Virus record (IMG/VR): IMGVR_UViG_3300036715_003906
Location: 1 to 64,000 of that record
Reading direction: 5' to 3' (one strand)
Length of the DNA: 64,000 bases
Origin: a virus
The position numbers and the translations under genes are program-made. Every line of letters starts with the position of its first letter. Positions within the stretch are counted from its first letter, which is position 1. Below, piece by piece: positions 15,456 through 22,220 of the stretch. The notes under the pieces were generated by a model. That model made no database searches. It worked only from the letters and a program-made list of their open reading frames with translations, and had not been told where the DNA came from.

Positions 15456-16063
15456 TTCGCCCCGTTGTACGCGGAAGCAATCGCCATGTCCACATCGTGC
15501 GGGGAGAGCGTCCCGAGGGCCAGGCGCTCCCCGAGAAGCAGGGCCAGGCTCACGGGCACCGGGGCGGCCAGCGGGAAGAGACGACCGAGCCGCCGGACGT
15601 GCTCTCCAAACTCCCGGGCCTGGGAAGGCAGAGGGTCGATCCCGAGGCCCGTCCCTGCCCGATGGGGGTGACACTGGTCAGGGTCTCCGTGGCTCACGGT
15701 CACCCGGCAAGCCATCGGCCTGCCTCCATGCCCGAGGCACAGGCCCTTGTCGAGCACGGGGCACGGTATCCCCGCCAGGAACCACACCTCGGGGGCGAGG
15801 CCCCGCACCTTCTCCCAGTGCTCCTTGATCCGCGTCTGGAGAGCCGTGGTCCACCGGCCCTGCGCCCCGAGCGCGCGGTAGAGGAGGAGCCCCTCCACCA
15901 CGCTCGTATGGACCGGGTACAGGCAGCAGGACGCGCACCCCCTCTTGCACGAGAGGGGGCCTCGGCCCAGCGCCTCCTGGTGCGCCTCGTCCCCCAGCCG
16001 GGCCCGTTCGCTCCGGACATCCGCCACGGTTCGCTCGACGAGCAAGGGGAGCTTACGTTTCAT
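15452..16063 (-). CDS. YkgJ-type cysteine-cluster protein
   Basis: A 203-residue protein. C39-x3-C43-x2-C46-C47 (CKRGCASCC) followed by C101, C109 and C119 in CPVLDKGLCL and RPMACR match the UPF0153/YkgJ family, thought to bind zinc or an Fe-S cluster; no enzymatic role is established. Phage copies are known but their purpose is not. The start overlaps the end of the gene at 16053 by 11 bases. Confidence 0.75.
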   Translation of the reverse strand: MKRKLPLLVERTVADVRSERARLGDEAHQEALGRGPLSCKRGCASCCLYPVHTSVVEGLLLYRALGAQGRWTTALQTRIKEHWEKVRGLAPEVWFLAGIPCPVLDKGLCLGHGGRPMACRVTVSHGDPDQCHPHRAGTGLGIDPLPSQAREFGEHVRRLGRLFPLAAPVPVSLALLLGERLALGTLSPHDVDMAIASAYNGAK

Positions 16064-16556
16064 CGTCCCCGATCAGATCGTAAACCGTCGGGGGGGCGGG
16101 CTTGGGGGGCGCTTCGGCCCAGGCCCTGCGTTGGTCCACGCTCCCCACCTTCACCGGGATGCGGATGACCTGTTCCCCGCGCCTGTGTCCTGCCTTGACG
16201 AGCCCCCCAGGTACCAGGACGACCTCGGGGTGGAAGAAGATGCTGCCCCCCGCCGAGGAGGGGTCCACCATCGTCCACTGCTCGTAGGGCACGAGGAGGG
16301 ACCACGCCTTGCCATCGAAGGTCTGGATCGACTCGACGGGCCCCAGCCGGGGCTGCCTCGGGGCGATCAGAAAGCGCCAGGTCTGGGGGCTGGACACGAC
16401 CACGCAGTTCGTGGGGTCCGTCTCGTCCAGGTTGAAGGCCACCTGGGTCGAGGTACCGTCCGCACGCCGCAGTGTCGCAGAACGGGTCACCTTCGGATCG
16501 TAGCGCGTCACCGTCCACATCCGGCCCTCGCGCCGGATGATGTCCCCCACCTTCAC
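16053..16556 (-). CDS. Unknown 167-residue protein
   Basis: GTG start overlapping the upstream stop (GTGA). N-terminus VKVGDIIRREGRMWTVTRYD is a small barrel-like element; the central SILRR...SIFFHPEVVLVPGGL region is strand-rich, and a Pro-rich tail precedes VYDLIGDDE. It resembles small phage regulatory or structural proteins but no family is recognised. Confidence 0.55.
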   Translation of the reverse strand: MKVGDIIRREGRMWTVTRYDPKVTRSATLRRADGTSTQVAFNLDETDPTNCVVVSSPQTWRFLIAPRQPRLGPVESIQTFDGKAWSLLVPYEQWTMVDPSSAGGSIFFHPEVVLVPGGLVKAGHRRGEQVIRIPVKVGSVDQRRAWAEAPPKPAPPTVYDLIGDDET

Positions 16557-16870
16557 GGACTCACCCTGGGGAGCAGCTCCTCGGGGTGGAATCCCTCCAG
16601 AAACCGCACGATGCGGTCCCGGCTCTTCTCCGGCAGGGAGTCCGCCACCTCGGTCATGGCCTTCTCGGTCGCCTGTCGCAGAACGGCCATGAGGTCGTCC
16701 CGACTCTGGCTCTGCCGTGCCTGGTTCCACTGATCTTCCAGCCTCCCCGTCAACCCCTGCTCGATGGTGAGGAGGCCCTTGCCCACGTCGTCTTCGCGTC
16801 CTGCCATGACGGCTGCGCGGACCTTGCTCTTCATCAGGCGGTAGGCCGCCTCGTAGATTGTCTGTTTCAT
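16553..16870 (-). CDS. Unknown helical protein
   Basis: A 105-residue, largely helical product (IYEAAYRLMKSKVRAAVMAG, QWNQARQSQSRDDLMAVLRQ). Start at ATG 16870 because a class I promoter ends five bases upstream. It is the first gene of the coupled chain running to 14002. Confidence 0.6.
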   Translation of the reverse strand: MKQTIYEAAYRLMKSKVRAAVMAGREDDVGKGLLTIEQGLTGRLEDQWNQARQSQSRDDLMAVLRQATEKAMTEVADSLPEKSRDRIVRFLEGFHPEELLPRVSP

Positions 16871-16875
16871 GGGGG

Positions 16876-16904
16876 ATACTACACCTGACATGCCTTGAAA
16901 TCAA
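16876..16904 (-). promoter_or_regulatory. Class I leaderless promoter, -35 box made from a terminator tail
   Basis: Minus strand: TTGATT (16899-16904), 17 bases, TAGTAT (16876-16881), CCCCC, ATG at 16870. The TTTTGATT begins in the T-run of the hairpin at 16904-16933. Confidence 0.7.
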
Positions 16905-16933
16905 AAGCGCGGACCTTTCGGGGCCCGCGCTTT
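16904..16933 (-). terminator. Rho-independent terminator
   Basis: Perfect 9-bp stem AAAGCGCGG / CCGCGCTTT with a loop of about 12 bases, followed on the minus strand by TTTTGATTT. It ends transcription of the 16963-17886 gene and sits directly upstream of the next promoter. Confidence 0.65.
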
Positions 16934-16962
16934 GTCATCCCCAGAGGGGGCTCAGGAGAGGG

Positions 16963-17886
16963 TCAAGCCGACGCGGGCTGACCCAGGAAGGCGATGGCCG
17001 AGGTGCTCGTCACGTCGTCCGCGTGCCCGTTGGCCTTGTTCTTCGAGGTCTTGGGCGCGATCACCGTGGTCGTGACGACCGGGTCCGACGCCTTGGCCTT
17101 CCCCTCGGACTTCTTGGCCGGAGCGGGCGCGGGGACCGCCTGGATCTGCTTCTCCCGGAGCGCCTTCACATCCGCTTCCGCCCGGGCCCGGCCCTCGGCC
17201 GTCACCCGGTACATGCCCCGCTGCCCTGAGACCCGCTCGAACATCGCCGAGGTCGAGCTGAGCGTGTGGCTCACGTAGTCGATGGGCTTGCTCGCCCCCG
17301 GGGCCCAGCCCTCCGCCTTGAGGAGCTGGAGGACGGCGTCCGCGTTCATCGTCTGGTCCTTCATCACGTAAGCGATGCCCACCGCCGCCGTGGGCCGCAG
17401 CCCCATCGCCACCGCCCGCCGACCCTCGGCCGACGCCTGGAGCCGCCGCTTCTCGCTCTCCTCCGTCCGCCCCTTGGGCGCCGCCTTCACCGGCGCCGCG
17501 CTGACCGCCTTGTCGGCCTTCGGGGCCGCCTTGGGCGCCTCCTTGGCCGCCGGGGTCTTCGCCGCCTTCGTCTTCGTGACCGGGCCCGCCGTCTTCACGT
17601 CGATGACGGGCGCCACCACCGCGCTCGGGTGGCGGCCCGTGTCCTCCGTGGTCTTGAGCGTCGACATCCCGAGGGCGTGCTCGATCCCCTCGACCCGCTT
17701 CTGGGCCTGGTCCGCCTGGGCCCGGGCCGCCTGCGCCCGACCCTCCACCTCCGCCAGCCGGGCCTTGAGGTCCGCGACCTTGGCCTCCGCCGCCAGCGCC
17801 TCCTTCTGGAACGTCGCCGCCTCCTTCTGGGCCGCGGGGAGCAGGGTCTTGAGGGTATCGTTCATGGTCGTCGTCGTCGTGGTCAT
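16963..17886 (-). CDS. Coiled-coil protein with winged-helix-like domain
   Basis: A 307-residue protein in three parts. A Thr-run start is followed by a long coiled coil (about 10-75, ending in EHALG), a Lys/Ala/Pro-rich linker (about 90-150, resembling histone-tail or nucleoid proteins), and a globular segment at about 178-235 (NADAVLQLLKAEGWAPGA ... MYRVTAEGRARAE). That last segment has the helix-helix-wing pattern of a winged helix such as HARE-HTH. It may be a DNA-binding architectural protein. Start ATG overlaps the upstream stop as ATGA and has an SD-like GGAGAG nine bases upstream. Confidence 0.6.
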   Translation of the reverse strand: MTTTTTTMNDTLKTLLPAAQKEAATFQKEALAAEAKVADLKARLAEVEGRAQAARAQADQAQKRVEGIEHALGMSTLKTTEDTGRHPSAVVAPVIDVKTAGPVTKTKAAKTPAAKEAPKAAPKADKAVSAAPVKAAPKGRTEESEKRRLQASAEGRRAVAMGLRPTAAVGIAYVMKDQTMNADAVLQLLKAEGWAPGASKPIDYVSHTLSSTSAMFERVSGQRGMYRVTAEGRARAEADVKALREKQIQAVPAPAPAKKSEGKAKASDPVVTTTVIAPKTSKNKANGHADDVTSTSAIAFLGQPASA

Positions 17887-18194
17887 GGTTTCTCTCCGTT
17901 TTCGTTTCTGGGTATCGCCCCCGAAGGGGACATCTTGCGGAGGCAGGAGAGTGCTCCTTGGAGGGCGTCTCCTTCCTTCACGTTGGTAAACCGGCAGCGC
18001 CGGAGCTGGTGACAGGTGGCGAGGACTCCGGGCCCGGCCCGTAGCCCCTCACAGCGGTCACAGAGGGTGGTGCCAAAGTTGACCTCGAATCGTAGTCGCG
18101 CCACCTCTTCGTCAAGGTCGAGGAGCGCCTTGCTCACATCCCCCGCCGCCTGAAAGGCACGGGCAGGGTCCCCGGACTCGAAAGCCCGGATCAG
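17883..18194 (-). CDS. Unknown protein, probable CTG start
   Basis: A 103-residue helical product (IRAFESGDPARAFQAAGDVS...LLDLDEEVARL) with two Cys pairs (CDRCEG, CHQLRRC). No ATG, GTG or TTG is suitably placed. A CTG overlapping the upstream stop as CTGA fits the XTGA pattern used by its neighbours. The stop overlaps the next ATG as ATGA. Confidence 0.5.
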   Translation of the reverse strand: MIRAFESGDPARAFQAAGDVSKALLDLDEEVARLRFEVNFGTTLCDRCEGLRAGPGVLATCHQLRRCRFTNVKEGDALQGALSCLRKMSPSGAIPRNENGEKP

Positions 18195-18436
18195 ACGGTC
18201 GACGAGGGCAGCGGCATCTCCCGTTCCACGTCGCCCAGGTGGATGATCCCCAGGCGCCGCAGGTGGGCTTCCGTTTGCCCCTTCTGCTGGGCCGCGAGCA
18301 GACCGGGGACCCACTCGGGCCTGACCTGCCGTGCTCGCGACACCGCTGCTTGCAGGAGCTGTGCCCACTCCCCCGGGGTGGCGGGGGTCCGAATCCCCCC
18401 GGTCGGCGGGGTCTCGTGCGTTCTGAACTTCGTCAC
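18191..18436 (-). CDS. Unknown 81-residue protein
   Basis: GTG start seven bases after the previous stop. Helical (EWAQLLQAAVSRARQV, HLRRLGIIHLGDVE). No family recognised; coupled to the next gene by overlap. Confidence 0.5.
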   Translation of the reverse strand: MTKFRTHETPPTGGIRTPATPGEWAQLLQAAVSRARQVRPEWVPGLLAAQQKGQTEAHLRRLGIIHLGDVEREMPLPSSTV

Positions 18437-18442
18437 GTTGCC

Positions 18443-18835
18443 TCACTGCGCGAAGGGGGGGTTGCCGCGGAAGATGGCATAGAAGGGGTCCGCCAGCGGG
18501 GAGTGGTGCCGGTTGAGCGCCGTCTGGGTCGCGTCGTCCTGCTGCTCCGTCGGCAGACGCTGGATGGTCTGGGCCAGCTCCCGCAGCCGGGGGTTGGTCG
18601 TCACACGCAGGAGGTCCGCCCGGGCCTTGTCGTCCCGTTCAAGGACCGTGATGACCTGCTCCTCCGTCAGCGTGTCGAGCTGGCAGACGCCGACGACCCC
18701 GGGAGACTCCCGCTCGATCCACACGTTGTTGGTCGTGTCCCCGTCGCACAACGTACAGGTGGGAGGCGGGCAGCCGTACCCGGGCGGGAAGTGCGGGTTG
18801 CAGGTACAGGGGGTCTGGTTGCACGGACAGGGCAT
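18443..18835 (-). CDS. Cys/Pro-rich small protein
   Basis: A 130-residue product with a dense Cys N-terminus (PCPCNQTPCTCNPHFPPGYG, then TCTLC), ten residues of which could bind two metal ions or form disulfides. The middle is a helical, acidic segment (LTEEQVITVLERDD) with an AQTIQRLPTEQQDD motif. No signal peptide. Function unknown. Confidence 0.55.
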   Translation of the reverse strand: MPCPCNQTPCTCNPHFPPGYGCPPPTCTLCDGDTTNNVWIERESPGVVGVCQLDTLTEEQVITVLERDDKARADLLRVTTNPRLRELAQTIQRLPTEQQDDATQTALNRHHSPLADPFYAIFRGNPPFAQ

Positions 18836-18836
18836 A

Positions 18837-19085
18837 TTACCTCACGAGCCAGTCGGTCCGGTACACCACCGTGACCTCATGTTCCTGACTGGCACACCGG
18901 AGGTGAACCCGCCAGTAATGGTGCGGGGCCCTCCGGCGGAGAAGGTGCTTCTGGATGAGGAGCGGAGACCCGCACGGGCACCGTGCTTCGGCCAGGTGGG
19001 CCCTGACGTCTTCCGGGCCGGCCGCGGGGATCGCAGCGGCAACCTGGTCGTCCGTGAGGTCGGGGGAGTCTTCGAGGTTCGTCAT
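18837..19085 (-). CDS. Unknown small protein with one C-x-C pair
   Basis: An 82-residue product. Acidic N-terminus (LEDSPDLTDDQVAAAIPAAG), then ARCPCGSPLL and HHYWRVHLRCASQEHEV, which could form a treble-clef-like zinc site (two Cys, then His/Cys). ATG overlaps the upstream intein-containing gene as ATGA. Confidence 0.5.
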   Translation of the reverse strand: MTNLEDSPDLTDDQVAAAIPAAGPEDVRAHLAEARCPCGSPLLIQKHLLRRRAPHHYWRVHLRCASQEHEVTVVYRTDWLVR

Positions 19086-20425
19086 GGCAGGAGGGGCAGA
19101 CCCTTCGTGGTGTTCCGCTTCTTCGGAGCCAGGGTACGGTCCGCAGCGTAGCAGTTGTGGGTCGCGAGGCCCGCCGCCATGAAGGTCCGGGTGCTCGTGC
19201 GGATGTCGATGACCTCCCGCTCCCCTGCCCGCTCGATAGACACGATGCGGTCGTGGGCGAAGTCGATGCTCCTCCCAAAGAAGCCGAGCTTGTAGTCGTC
19301 GAGGAAGTCAGGCCCCAGGGCCACGTCAAAGCGGTGCAGGACCGAGGACACGCTCAGGCGATCCGCCCGCTTCCATTGCTTGCGGGTCCGGCCCTCCAGC
19401 CACAGGTGGTCCTCGGTCGTGTAGAACTCGGTCGACTCCGTCACGACGCGCAGGACGGGCTTGTGGAACGTCCAGACACCTTCCACTTTGCTGCTACGGA
19501 ACTTGCGGATCTTCCGCGGGCCTTCCGGTTCCTCATCGAACCCGATGAGCCGGTCCCCCGGCCGCACGGTGGCCAGGGGCCGCCAGGAGAAGTCCTCGAA
19601 CAGCACCGGCGTCGCCGGATCAAGGCAGTACGTACAGCCGAGCGTGCAGGATTCGTTGATCGTGAAGGGGTCCACCATGAGGACGCACCCGCAGCCCTCG
19701 GAGGGGGGAGCCTCATGCCCGGGCAGCCCGAAGGCCCGGGCCGGCGCGCACACCCCTGGCCGCAGGTTCGAGGGCAGCCCGTCCACCCGGTAGAGGGTGC
19801 GGTCCTCGTTGCAGAGCAGGACCCTCATCCCGTGGACCTGGGCCCGAGCCGCAAGCTCCCCCATGAGGGCGAGGCGCGCTTCCCGGTCCCGCGTCTCGAC
19901 CATGAGGTCGTTGCTCTGGAGGAAGGACAGGTACACGTCCCTGATCCGGGACCCCCTGATCTTGTCGAGAATCCGCACGAAACGCCCGATCACTTCCTCG
20001 TGGGGAAGCAGGGGCACGGGGGAAAATCGCCAGTGGGTCCGGGGAAAGGTGCAGGAGGTGCCGACCAGCATGTCACACGCTTCGTCGAGGTCAGGGGCTC
20101 CTTTCTCGACCTCCTCCCACCCCGTCACCGTGACGTGGACCTCGACCTTGTCGTACTCCCGCAGAAGCCGGTGATCCCGGAGCAGGTTCCGCGGGTCCTT
20201 CGTCCAGAAGGTGAGCCCCAGGGTGTCCTCGGGGCTCAGGGACCAATGGGCCGGAACCCCGCTCCGGGGGTCGATCCCGGCGAAGCTCCCCTCGGCCAGC
20301 CTGTCCCGAAACCAGGACCACTTCGCCGCCGGGACGTCGGTCCAGCGGGAAAAGGAGTAGGGGAGGTTCTCCTCGACGCCCGTCTTGAGGGCGCGGGGGG
20401 CGGAATGGATCAGTGGTTCGCTCAT
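19082..20425 (-). CDS. DUF1848 radical-SAM-like protein interrupted by an intein
   Basis: A 447-residue precursor. Residues 1-266 and 425-447 together match DUF1848: an N-terminal substrate-binding half with SFLQSNDL and CGC near 245, then INESCTLGCTY-C-YAADR, the C-x3-C-x2-C cluster expected to hold a 4Fe-4S centre. The 158-residue insertion (267-424) separates the second from the third cluster Cys; that third Cys is the +1 splice nucleophile. Only after splicing would the cluster be complete. The remaining C-extein is short (23 residues). ATG at 20425 follows a class I promoter. Confidence 0.75.
   Translation of the reverse strand: MSEPLIHSAPRALKTGVEENLPYSFSRWTDVPAAKWSWFRDRLAEGSFAGIDPRSGVPAHWSLSPEDTLGLTFWTKDPRNLLRDHRLLREYDKVEVHVTVTGWEEVEKGAPDLDEACDMLVGTSCTFPRTHWRFSPVPLLPHEEVIGRFVRILDKIRGSRIRDVYLSFLQSNDLMVETRDREARLALMGELAARAQVHGMRVLLCNEDRTLYRVDGLPSNLRPGVCAPARAFGLPGHEAPPSEGCGCVLMVDPFTINESCTLGCTYCLDPATPVLFEDFSWRPLATVRPGDRLIGFDEEPEGPRKIRKFRSSKVEGVWTFHKPVLRVVTESTEFYTTEDHLWLEGRTRKQWKRADRLSVSSVLHRFDVALGPDFLDDYKLGFFGRSIDFAHDRIVSIERAGEREVIDIRTSTRTFMAAGLATHNCYAADRTLAPKKRNTTKGLPLLP
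19154..19627 (-). other. Mini-intein (158 residues) inside the DUF1848 gene
   Basis: Begins Cys-Leu-Asp-Pro-Ala-Thr-Pro (block A), continues WRPLATVRPGDRLIGFD. Block B is TEDHLWLEG (TxxH-like), block F is EVIDIRTSTRTFMAAGLATHN, and it ends His-Asn before Cys+1. There is no LAGLIDADG or HNH nuclease domain, and 158 residues is typical for a mini-intein. Splicing should restore CTLGCTYCYAA. Confidence 0.8.
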
Positions 20426-20431
20426 GCCCCC

Positions 20432-20461
20432 CTACTACACCTCCCCGGGGGGCAGAATCAA
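20432..20461 (-). promoter_or_regulatory. Class I promoter with 18-base spacer
   Basis: Minus strand: TTGATT (20456-20461), 18 bases, TAGTAG (20432-20437), GGGGGGC, ATG at 20425. The stop TGA of the previous gene lies inside TTTGATT. Confidence 0.65.
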
Positions 20462-20938
20462 ACGTGGGCCTGACGGTATCGGGCCGCAAGCCGGGAGGCC
20501 ACCTCGGCCCCGAGGGCCCGGGCGACCAGGCGACCGGTCACCTTGGAGGGTACCTTGACCTGGAAGTCGTCGAGGAAGCGCCGCAGGACATCCCCGCTGA
20601 CGTCGGCGGCCTTCTCCGACGCCTGCACCCTCTGGCCGTCCTCCCGTGTCTCCGCGCCCCGCTCGTAAGGGTCCCACGAGCGGCGGGCTTCCTGGGCCTC
20701 GATCTCCGGCAGGAGCTTGCCCACGGCCTCCACGAGCCAGCGCGCGGCCGCCGAGGGAAGGTCGAACTCCCCGCCGCCCCCCGCCGCCCCCCGCCCCCAT
20801 GCTGTCCATCCGGTAGCGGACCTTGAACCGGGACCCGTACTCGGTCGAGGGGATCTCCAGGAGCGTCAGGGAGAGACCCCCGTTGTTGACGTGCAGGTAG
20901 GCGTTCGCTCGCTCCTTCTCGAGGAGGTCCGTGCTCAT
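20458..20938 (-). pseudogene. Small protein ending in RLAARY motif, frameshift in a G-run
   Basis: Starts MSTDLLEKERANAYLHVNNG from an ATG overlapping the upstream stop. After SMGAGGGGG the frame would turn into Arg-rich nonsense, but +1 gives GEFDLPSAAARWLVEAVGKL, then VASRLAARYRQAHV and a stop. The break lies in the poly-C stretch at about 20768-20798, so this is most likely one gene (about 160 codons) with a homopolymer indel. The N-terminal half is strand-rich, the C-terminal half helical. Function unknown; the terminal motif is shared with neighbours. Confidence 0.55.
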
Positions 20939-21633
20939 TTGCGGAGGTCCTCGGCAAACTTCCGCATGACGACGGCGAAGGGCCGTTCGAAGATCCTGTT
21001 GCGGAACCCCTCGAACGCTTCGTTGAACTGGCGCCTGTCCTCCGGGCTGAGCACGTCCCGGGTCCGCACGAGGGAGAGGCTGTCGTACTTGCCGTACAGC
21101 CGGTCCGTGAACCGCTCGGCCTGCTGCTCGGTCTTCCGCAGCCAGGCGACGAGCCCCTGGACGCCCGGGTCCTTGAGCTTCCCGGCCGCCGCCGTGAGTT
21201 CGTCCCGAGCCATCAACGTCCCGTGCTTGGCGAAGGTCTTGATCGCCTCCTCGGTCTTCTCGAAGAACGCCTCCAGGGCCGGCGAAGCCCCCGCCCGAAG
21301 GAGGGTGTCCTTGAAGGCGCCTAGCTCCCCGAGCGCCTGGTGCTCGAAGGACGTCAGCCACTTCTGCCCGGCCTCCGCGTCCTTCTTCACCTCGGCGTGA
21401 AAGGCGTCGAGGGACGACCCGTAGAAGGACGCGGTGAGGGCCCGTAGCGCCAGACGCCCTGCCATCGCGCTCTTGCCCTTGAGGTACTCCCCCTGTTCCT
21501 TCTTGCAGTGGTCCGAGCCCGGGTCCTTGTGCTTGCAGAAGACCGACCAGGCCGTCGCCCACGCCTGGGCCTCGGAATAGTCCGGGTTCCCCTGCTTCAC
21601 TTCCTCAAAGTAGCGTTCCACGTCGCTTGGCAT
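20935..21633 (-). CDS. Helical phage protein of the 'PSDVERYFEEVKQGNP' type
   Basis: A 232-residue product. The N-terminus (ERYFEEVKQGNPDYSEAQAW, then WSVFCKHKDPGSDHCKK) resembles a short family seen in large environmental phages. A SAMAGRLALRALTASF stretch near 57-72 resembles the shared RLAxRA motif. The rest is a long helical region, consistent with an internal virion or scaffold-like protein; inference only. ATG at 21633 has a weak GGGAG upstream. Confidence 0.55.
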   Translation of the reverse strand: MPSDVERYFEEVKQGNPDYSEAQAWATAWSVFCKHKDPGSDHCKKEQGEYLKGKSAMAGRLALRALTASFYGSSLDAFHAEVKKDAEAGQKWLTSFEHQALGELGAFKDTLLRAGASPALEAFFEKTEEAIKTFAKHGTLMARDELTAAAGKLKDPGVQGLVAWLRKTEQQAERFTDRLYGKYDSLSLVRTRDVLSPEDRRQFNEAFEGFRNRIFERPFAVVMRKFAEDLRK

Positions 21634-21771
21634 GTTGCTCCCCCGGGGGCACAAGAGCTTTCCTCGCCCGCCCATCCCGCATGTACCGGCGGTAGGCTTC
21701 TCGACACGACACGACACGCAGGGCGGTTCCTTGCGTTTTCGGTGACGGGCGTAACCCGAATCAGTACCCAC
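21605..21771 (-). pseudogene. Small CxxC protein of the actinophage 'GYxRHRR' type, frameshifted
   Basis: From a GTG at 21771 it reads MGTDSGYARHRKRKEPPCVS, then CRVEK. Inserting one base near 21694-21697 continues AYRRYMRDGRARKALVPPG to a TGA at 21605, which matches the small zinc-binding proteins common in actinobacteriophages (GYxRHxxRGExPCxxC...A..RY.R). Without the shift the frame runs into the next gene. Function is unknown. The shift is one of several single-base shifts in the window. Confidence 0.45.
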
Positions 21772-21851
21772 CCCGCACCCCGGAACATCAGGTAGAGGGG
21801 CCCGCAGCGGTCAACGTCGGCCGGCATGGGGCCCCTGGAGGCAGAGGGGGA

Positions 21852-22193
21852 TCAGTAGTGCCCGGAGTCTCCGTAGTGCTTGCGCCAGAAGTCGGCGTTC
21901 TTCGCAAACTCCTCGGGGGACATCTGGCGGATGTCGAGGCTGTAGCTGACCGTCCGGGCGTTCTTGTAGTCGTGCTTGCCGTCCTCGGCGATCGTGAAGT
22001 AGACGGCCTGGGCCTTGAACCAGAGACGGAACTTCCCGTCCGAGGACGTCGCGTAGGGGATCTTGAGGCCGGTCTTCACCGCCCACCCGTTCTGCTTCAG
22101 GTGGGAGAAGATGGCCTCCTGTGCCTGCGCAAAGGTGGGCGGCTTCCCAGCCGCTTCGAGGGCGCGGCTCACCAGGCGTTCTTTCAGGGTCAT
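21852..22193 (-). CDS. Small protein with N-terminal RLVSRALEAA motif
   Basis: A 113-residue product. MTLKERLVSRALEAAGK is followed by a helix (FAQAQEAIFSHLKQNGW) and strands (FRLWFKAQAVYFTIA, TVSYSLDIRQM), so a short tag plus a small alpha/beta domain. ATG has a good SD (GGAGG, seven bases upstream). No family recognised; the tag resembles the termini of the topoisomerase and neighbours. Confidence 0.6.
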   Translation of the reverse strand: MTLKERLVSRALEAAGKPPTFAQAQEAIFSHLKQNGWAVKTGLKIPYATSSDGKFRLWFKAQAVYFTIAEDGKHDYKNARTVSYSLDIRQMSPEEFAKNADFWRKHYGDSGHY

Positions 22194-22220
22194 GGCAATC
22201 CTCCGTGGAGCCTGAGGTGA

